Shown: positions 7,843 through 11,259 of the stretch, piece by piece
Position numbering within the stretch: the stretch's first letter is position 1
How the letters are laid out: each line of letters opens with the position of its first letter
Assembly: GCA_022822125.1 (NCBI GenBank)
Contig: JAJECF010000139.1
Location: forward strand, 1 to 11,259
Direction: 5' to 3'
Length of the DNA: 11,259 nt
Origin: Alphaproteobacteria bacterium
GTDB taxonomy: Bacteria; Pseudomonadota; Alphaproteobacteria; Bin95
Translations under genes and position numbers: made by a program
The notes under the pieces: model-generated
What the model saw: the letters and a program-made list of their open reading frames with translations, nothing else
Database searches by the model: none
What the model was told of the DNA's origin: nothing

Positions 7843-8043
7843 CTAATCCGCGCCGCCGGACACGAGGGAAGCGGTGCGCCCTGCCAGCCCCAATCCTTCA
7901 AGCAGTCCGGCAAGCCGGGCGGTTTCCTTTTCCACGGCCGTCAGGCGGATGCTCAGACGGCCGGTCACGGTAAGGATCAGCCCCGCCAGCACAACGCCGA
8001 CTCCGATGACGGAGACGATGATTGCCGTCGTATCGCTTTCCAT
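7843..8043 (-). CDS. Small single-pass membrane protein, function unknown
   Basis: 66 residues. An uncharged helix at about 7-27 (AIIVSVIGVGVVLAGLILTV) forms one membrane segment. A charged amphipathic stretch with heptad-like leucines follows at about 29-51 (RLSIRLTAVEKETARLAGLL), then a short polar tail. This layout, a membrane anchor plus a short coiled coil, is frequent among unnamed alphaproteobacterial small proteins. A good Shine-Dalgarno, GGAAGGGG at 8049-8056, lies 5 bases before the ATG, which supports translation. It sits between the second PuuE-like gene and the third-paralog remnant, so it may have been inserted there. I cannot assign a function; it could be a scaffold or an accessory to the membrane transporter downstream, but nothing in the sequence shows that. 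Confidence 0.65.
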   Translation of the reverse strand: MESDTTAIIVSVIGVGVVLAGLILTVTGRLSIRLTAVEKETARLAGLLEGLGLAGRTASLVSGGAD

Positions 8044-8048
8044 GACGG

Positions 8049-8056
8049 CCCCTTCC
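8049..8056 (-). promoter_or_regulatory. Ribosome binding site of the 66-residue membrane protein
   Basis: GGAAGGGG on the minus strand, 5 bases upstream of the ATG at 8043. It is the strongest Shine-Dalgarno inside the operon and is the main reason to accept this short frame as a gene. Confidence 0.6.
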
Positions 8057-8103
8057 GCGCGCCGGCAAATCCATATCGAACATACGCCATCCGGCCCGGC
8101 CCA

Positions 8104-9015
8104 TCAAACGATGCGGGCCTGCTCCAGCGCAAGATCGGCGATCTCGTCGGAGGTCGCGTTCCAGATGCCGTCGCGCTCCAGCAGCCGGCCGAGCGCCGTA
8201 TCCAGATGGCGGCTGCGGTGCGGCTGGCCGAAGATCCAGGCGTGGATGCCGAGCGTCATCATCCGCCCGCCCTCGCCATGCAGGCATTCGGCGGCATCGG
8301 CGATGAGTTCCGGATAGCGCCAGGCATCCACCTTGCGCACGGCGAACAGCTCCGCGTCGTCCCATTCCGTGTGGGCCGGGATCGAGACGATGGGCGGATC
8401 GGTCAGCATCGGCACCGGGCGCTCGTCGTTCGGCCAGTCGATGACATGGTCGAAGCCCACCTCCGCCAGCAGGCCCGGCGTGCGCGAGCTTTCCCCGTGG
8501 TCCTGCCCGACCCAGCCGCGCGGGCGGCGCCCGAGGCAGGCTTCGAGCCGCGCGGCCGATTCGGCGATGAAGGCGCGCTCCTCCGCCTCGCTCATGCGCT
8601 CGGAGATCATCCGGTTGGCGACCGTGCCATGCGCGGCGATGCCGTGGCCGTCGGCAAGCGCGCGCTCGACGATTTGCGGGCACTCCTCTGCCGCAGCCGC
8701 CCCCAGCGCCACGGTCGCGCGGAGCCCGTGGGCCTTCAATATGTCGAAGAGGCGCCAGACGCCGACGCGCAGGCCGTAAAGGCGGCGGGTGAAATTATTG
8801 TAGTCCGGCCGATAGCTGCCGAGCGCGCCGGCAAAACGCGGGTCGCCGAAGGCATCCGGGTCGGGATCGAGCTCGAAATGCTCCACATGGATGAGCGGCA
8901 TCACCGCGAGCCGGGCGCCGCCGGGCCAGACCGTCGGGGCTTCGGGCGGCGGCCAGTCGAACCAGGGGTGGTCGTAGCCGGGGCCGTCGCGGTAGCGGCG
9001 CGTCTGCTCGCTCAC
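8104..9015 (-). CDS. PuuE-like polysaccharide-deacetylase-fold hydrolase (second of pair)
   Basis: 303 residues starting at GTG 9015, chosen because it forms a GTGA overlap with the stop of the upstream paralog; a longer frame beginning at 9096 would run deep into that gene. The layout follows PuuE (cofactor-independent allantoinase) more than true chitooligosaccharide or peptidoglycan deacetylases: VWPGGARLAV at 29-38, LRVGVWRLFDIL near 82-93, AHG with His129, GIHAWIFGQPHR near 256-267, and IWNATSDEIAD at 284-294. The CE4 metal site is not conserved: the Asp-Asp motif is replaced by HVEHFE (43-48), and position +4 after His129 is Ala, not the second His. It probably cleaves a C-N bond in a small amide or ureide rather than a polysaccharide. 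No signal peptide, so cytoplasmic. Confidence 0.85.
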   Translation of the reverse strand: MSEQTRRYRDGPGYDHPWFDWPPPEAPTVWPGGARLAVMPLIHVEHFELDPDPDAFGDPRFAGALGSYRPDYNNFTRRLYGLRVGVWRLFDILKAHGLRATVALGAAAAEECPQIVERALADGHGIAAHGTVANRMISERMSEAEERAFIAESAARLEACLGRRPRGWVGQDHGESSRTPGLLAEVGFDHVIDWPNDERPVPMLTDPPIVSIPAHTEWDDAELFAVRKVDAWRYPELIADAAECLHGEGGRMMTLGIHAWIFGQPHRSRHLDTALGRLLERDGIWNATSDEIADLALEQARIV

Positions 9016-9950
9016 AGGCCCGCCTCCGGCAGGGCCCAGGAGGGCAGCCACTCCCGCATCGCCCAGTCGGCGATCTCGGAGCCGGTCGCCTGCCACACGC
9101 CCTCATGGCTCATCACATAGCCGAGCGCCTCGTCCAGATATTTGATCCGGTGCGGCTGGCCGTAGAGGAAGGGGTGGAGGCAGATGGCAAGCACCCGCCC
9201 CGTCTCCGCGCCCTCCTCGTAGAGCGTGTCGAACGCATCGCGGATCATGCGCGCGAATTCCTCGCCCTCGCTTTGCCAGCGATAGACCTGCGCGTCGTTG
9301 ATATCCATGGAATAGGGCACGCAGGGAAGCGGCCCGTGCCTGGTGCGCACCAGGGTCGGCTGATCGTCATGGTAGTAGTCGGCGGTGTAGCGGATGCCGA
9401 GCTCCTTCACGATGTCGGCCGTGTTGAACGTGCCGGAGACCGCGGGGCCGAACCAGCCTGGCAGCGTCTCGCCGCCGGTGGCGCGGGCATAGGTCTCGAC
9501 GCAGTCGCGGATGACGGCGCGCTCGTCCTCCTCCGAAAGCCCCCACAGATAGCGCGTGTTGTAGAAGCCGTGGCAGAGGATGTCGTCGCCGCGCTCGCGC
9601 AAGGCCTGCCAGACTTCCGGGTAGTGCTCGATGACGCCGAAGTTGAGCGACACTGTGGCCTTGACGCCGTGGCGGGCGAAACAGTCGAGCATCCGCCAGA
9701 CGCCGACGCGGTTGCCATAGTCGCGCACGCCGTAACCGACCACGTCCGGGGCGGGCATGCGCGGCCAGGCATTGCGCTGGTTCACGAATTCCGGCCGGTA
9801 TTCGTAATGCTCGATATTGGGCAGCACCCAGACGGCGAGCCGCTTGCCCCCGGGCCAGACCAGCTTCGGGCGCTCGGGCAGCGGGACATAGGGGAAGCGA
9901 TCCATGCCGGCAGGCTGCCCCACCGGCCGGGCCTTGCCAAGGGCCTTCAT
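9012..9950 (-). CDS. PuuE-like polysaccharide-deacetylase-fold hydrolase (first of pair)
   Basis: 312 residues from ATG 9950; an ATG at 9905 (starting MDRFPYVPL, 297 residues) is an equally good candidate by family alignment, and neither has a clear Shine-Dalgarno. The frame also stays open into the SDR gene, but such a start would overlap it. Residues numbered from 9950: VWPGGKRLAVWVLPNIEHYEY at 31-51, GYGVRDYGNRVGVWRML at 72-88, CHGF with His127, YSMDINDAQ at 213-221, HPFLYGQPHR at 259-268 and GVWQATGSEIADW at 284-296. All these align with PuuE-type allantoinase. The second CE4 histidine (H-x3-H) is Asn131 and the metal Asp is Glu47, so a zinc CE4 deacetylase is unlikely. No signal peptide. 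A GTGA overlap with the next paralog suggests balanced synthesis, perhaps of a hetero-oligomer. Confidence 0.85.
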   Translation of the reverse strand: MKALGKARPVGQPAGMDRFPYVPLPERPKLVWPGGKRLAVWVLPNIEHYEYRPEFVNQRNAWPRMPAPDVVGYGVRDYGNRVGVWRMLDCFARHGVKATVSLNFGVIEHYPEVWQALRERGDDILCHGFYNTRYLWGLSEEDERAVIRDCVETYARATGGETLPGWFGPAVSGTFNTADIVKELGIRYTADYYHDDQPTLVRTRHGPLPCVPYSMDINDAQVYRWQSEGEEFARMIRDAFDTLYEEGAETGRVLAICLHPFLYGQPHRIKYLDEALGYVMSHEGVWQATGSEIADWAMREWLPSWALPEAGL

Positions 9951-9975
9951 GGACGCAGCCGCCGGCGAAAGGGGT

Positions 9976-10713
9976 TCAGGGCCGCCCGCCGCCGATGCGC
10001 AGATTGGCGCCCGCGACATAGGACGCCTTGTCGGACAGGAGCCAGACCACGCCCTCCGCGATCTCGTCGGGATGCGCCACGCGCCCCATCGGGATGGTGG
10101 GGCCGACGCTGGCGATCTTGTCCGGCCCCGGCATGTCGGTGTCGGTGAGGCCGGGGCTCACCGTGTTGACCCGGATGCCCTCCCCGGCGAGCTCCTGCGA
10201 GAGGCCGATGGTGAGCGAGTTCACCGCCCCCTTGGACACGCTGTAGAGCACGGATTCGCCCGGGCCGCCCGAGACGGCATTGCCCGAGGAAATGTTGACG
10301 ATGGAGCCGCCGCGCCCGCCGTGGCCAGTGGAGAGGCGCGGGATCGCAGCCAGCGCGCACAGCATGCAGCCGAGCACATTGACGGCGAGCACCTCTTCCA
10401 TCACCGGCCCGTCCAGCGCCTCGAACCGACCGCGCCGCCCGATCACGCCCGCATTGTTCACCAGGGCGTCGAGCCCGCCGAACGCCTCGTCGCCCGCCCG
10501 GAACAGCCGGTCCACATCGGCCTTCAGCGCCACATCCGCCTGCACCGCCAGCGCGCGCCCGCCGGCGGCCTCCACATCGCGCACGACGGCCTCCGCGGCA
10601 TCCGCCCTGCCGGCATAGTTCACGACCACGTTCCAGCCGTCCGCCCCCAGCAGCCGGCAGACCGAAGCCCCGATTCCCCGGCTCCCGCCGGTCACGATTG
10701 CAGTCTTCGCCAT
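9976..10713 (-). CDS. Short-chain dehydrogenase/reductase (SDR family)
   Basis: A 245-residue classical SDR, a cytoplasmic NAD(P)-dependent oxidoreductase. Rossmann motif TGGSRGIG at 8-15, AD-V at 59-61, NNAG at 86-89, structural Asn112, catalytic Ser in NISSG (142 or 143), Tyr157 and Lys161 in YSVSK, and SPG at 186-188. The full catalytic set is present. Arg12 after the Ser of the glycine motif and the NYAGR end of the second strand (32-36) lean towards NADPH. The start at 10713 (MAKTAIVTGG) is chosen over an ATG at 10743 because AAGGAAA at 10721-10727 lies 7 bases before it. First gene of the codirectional cluster; its stop is 25 bp before the chosen start of the first PuuE-like gene. Substrate unknown; it probably reduces or oxidises a cluster intermediate. 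Confidence 0.9.
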   Translation of the reverse strand: MAKTAIVTGGSRGIGASVCRLLGADGWNVVVNYAGRADAAEAVVRDVEAAGGRALAVQADVALKADVDRLFRAGDEAFGGLDALVNNAGVIGRRGRFEALDGPVMEEVLAVNVLGCMLCALAAIPRLSTGHGGRGGSIVNISSGNAVSGGPGESVLYSVSKGAVNSLTIGLSQELAGEGIRVNTVSPGLTDTDMPGPDKIASVGPTIPMGRVAHPDEIAEGVVWLLSDKASYVAGANLRIGGGRP

Positions 10714-10813
10714 GTCCGTCTTTCCTTCGCTTCGGGAGCGCATATGTAATACCAGCGGTCGTTGATCGGAACCGATGGCGCGGCACCTCCCTACCGCAGC
10801 CCGGGTCCTTCGT
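10714..10813 (-). promoter_or_regulatory. Upstream region of the operon, with a short palindrome
   Basis: Any promoter for the whole cluster must lie here or within the repeats beyond. I see no convincing -35/-10 pair. ATCGGAACCGAT at 10765-10776 has 5-bp inverted arms and lies about 50 bases before the SDR start codon, a possible regulator site. ATACCAGCGG at 10750-10759 resembles the terminus of the dispersed element (ATACCAACGG), so part of this leader may itself be repeat-derived. Confidence 0.3.
10721..10727 (-). promoter_or_regulatory. Ribosome binding site deciding the SDR start
   Basis: AAGGAAA on the minus strand, 7 bases before ATG 10713. It favours this start over the upstream in-frame ATG at 10743, which would add ten residues not expected before the SDR glycine motif. 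Confidence 0.65.
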
Positions 10814-10965
10814 CCTCATCCTGAGTAGCGACTGCGTCAGCGGGCGCGTATCGAAGGATGCCCCGCCGTCCCTCGATACGCGGCTGGCGCCGCTACTCGG
10901 GATGAGGAGAGGCGGGGACACCGGGCGGCATTTGCCCATGAGTTTCAACCCGGCGCCGTTGGTAT
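10814..10965 (+). repeat. Dispersed repeat element, copy B
   Basis: Same orientation as copy A and about 10.5 kb from it. A forward REP-like unit (10814-10860) and an inverted one (10871-10907) form a BIME-like pair. The tail then matches copy A closely, including a 40-base stretch from GGCATTTGCCCATGAG to the terminus GTTGGTAT at 10965. It lacks the CTGTCCTGAGCTTGTCG motif that copy A carries between its units. A short GGGGACACC replaces the AT-rich part of the tail. Confidence 0.85.
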
Positions 10966-11046
10966 AACCGGCTGCGGCCTGGAGCGCGGTTAGCCGGGAT
11001 CGACAACTGCCGGATGCATTGCGGCAACGCATTCAGCGATCATGTC
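10966..11046. other. Spacer between inverted repeat copies B and C
   Basis: 81 bases between the ends GTTGGTAT of copy B and ATACCAAC of copy C. It holds no gene. A minus-strand frame through it ends MIAECVAAMHPAVVDPG then a stop, too short to call. Together with B and C it forms a long interrupted palindrome. Confidence 0.5.
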
Positions 11047-11142
11047 ATACCAACGGCCTCGATTTGGGACTCACCGGCGAATGCCGCCCGGTTTCCCTTT
11101 TTTCGTCGATCCGCCCGGCGCCTCTCCTCATCCTGAGTAGCG
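11047..11142 (-). repeat. Dispersed repeat element tail, copy C (inverted)
   Basis: The reverse complement aligns end to end with 307-403 of copy A: CGCTACTC(A/G)GGATGAGGAG, then GGCGCCGGGCGGATCGACG, an A-rich stretch, GGCGGCATT, and the shared end CCGTTGGTAT. The middle 25 bases near the terminus are diverged (CGCCGGTGAGTCCC instead of TGCCCATGAGTTTC), so this is an older or different subfamily copy. It retains the AT-rich segment that copy B lost. Confidence 0.8.
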
Positions 11143-11259
11143 CCCGCCTGCGGGCGCGTATCGAACCTCATCCTGAGTAGCGGCTGCGTCAGCAGGCGCG
11201 TATCGAAAGCCTGTCCTGAGCCTGTCGAAGGGGACGTCCCTCGCCGTCCGGCCCCCTCG
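11126..11259 (+). repeat. Tandem pair of REP-like units plus CCTGTCGAAGG motif
   Basis: Two same-direction units, 11126-11165 and 11166-11207, each CCTCATCCTGAGTAGCG … GCGCGTATCGAA. The first has a perfect 8-bp stem, GCGCCCGC-CT-GCGGGCGC; the second has the looser GCGGCTGC…GCAGGCGC. They are followed at 11208-11234 by AGCCTGTCCTGAGCCTGTCG and its AAGGGGA end, the same motif as at 248-274. No gene is seen up to the window end. Confidence 0.8.

Noticed and set aside
9016..9096. Longer ATG start for the second PuuE-like gene
   Set aside because: It would overlap the upstream paralog by about 85 bases and add residues unlike the family. The GTG in the GTGA overlap fits.
3514..9120. A stop-free plus-strand frame of more than 1,800 codons antisense to yejB through the PuuE-like genes
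   Set aside because: Five successive minus-strand genes (the second PuuE-like gene, the small membrane gene, the ThDP enzyme, yejA and yejB) share one reading phase. In the exactly opposed frame, stops arise only from sense TTA, CTA or TCA codons, which GC-rich genes avoid. The antisense product has no recognisable domain and is low-complexity, rich in Arg, Ala, Asp and His.
9947..11032. Minus-strand 361-codon frame covering the SDR gene and the right repeats
   Set aside because: It is a frame-shifted shadow of the SDR gene joined to repeat sequence. The SDR in its own frame has all catalytic motifs.

Overview
The window is GC-rich and looks alphaproteobacterial (possibly Hyphomicrobiales- or Rhodospirillales-like; this is inferred from codon use, gene families and repeat style, not from a marker gene). 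All recognisable protein genes lie on the minus strand and read from right to left, from an SDR gene near 10.7 kb to yejF ending at 603. Gaps are short, and several junctions are 4-bp ATGA/GTGA overlaps. This looks like one long operon or two abutting ones.

Order of transcription: (1) a short-chain dehydrogenase/reductase (9976-10713); (2) and (3) two tandem PuuE-like members of the polysaccharide-deacetylase fold (9012-9950 and 8104-9015), coupled by a GTGA overlap; (4) a 66-residue single-pass membrane protein of unknown function (7843-8043); (5) a remnant of a third PuuE-like gene, only its C-terminal end, overlapping the next start (7755-7835); (6) a stand-alone acetolactate-synthase-like thiamine-diphosphate enzyme (6220-7758); (7) a complete YejABEF-type peptide ABC importer: yejA binding protein, yejB and yejE permeases, yejF double ATPase (603-6171). 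A working reading is an uptake-and-catabolism cluster: Yej imports a peptide or amide compound, the PuuE-like enzymes hydrolyse a C-N bond, and the SDR and ThDP enzyme process the carbon skeleton. The substrate cannot be read from the sequence.

Both ends of the window are built from one family of dispersed repeats. Copy A (212-403) and copy B (10814-10965) are direct repeats about 10.5 kb apart that flank the whole cluster. Copy C (11047-11142) is inverted next to B. Each has REP-like hairpin units (CTGAGTAGCG...CGCGTATCGAA) and one sharp terminus, ATACCAACGG. At the left end this terminus cuts into a gene that looks like the N-terminal third of a DUF6516/TumE-family toxin-antitoxin protein (383-544), preceded by a perfect inverted repeat that could be its operator. 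The first ~210 bases are clearly less GC-rich and hold no recognisable gene.

No tRNA, rRNA, CRISPR, transposase or integrase gene was seen. The most unusual items are the third-paralog remnant, the element-truncated DUF6516 gene, the repeat family with its defined end, and the uncharacterised PuuE-like/SDR/ThDP/Yej gene combination.
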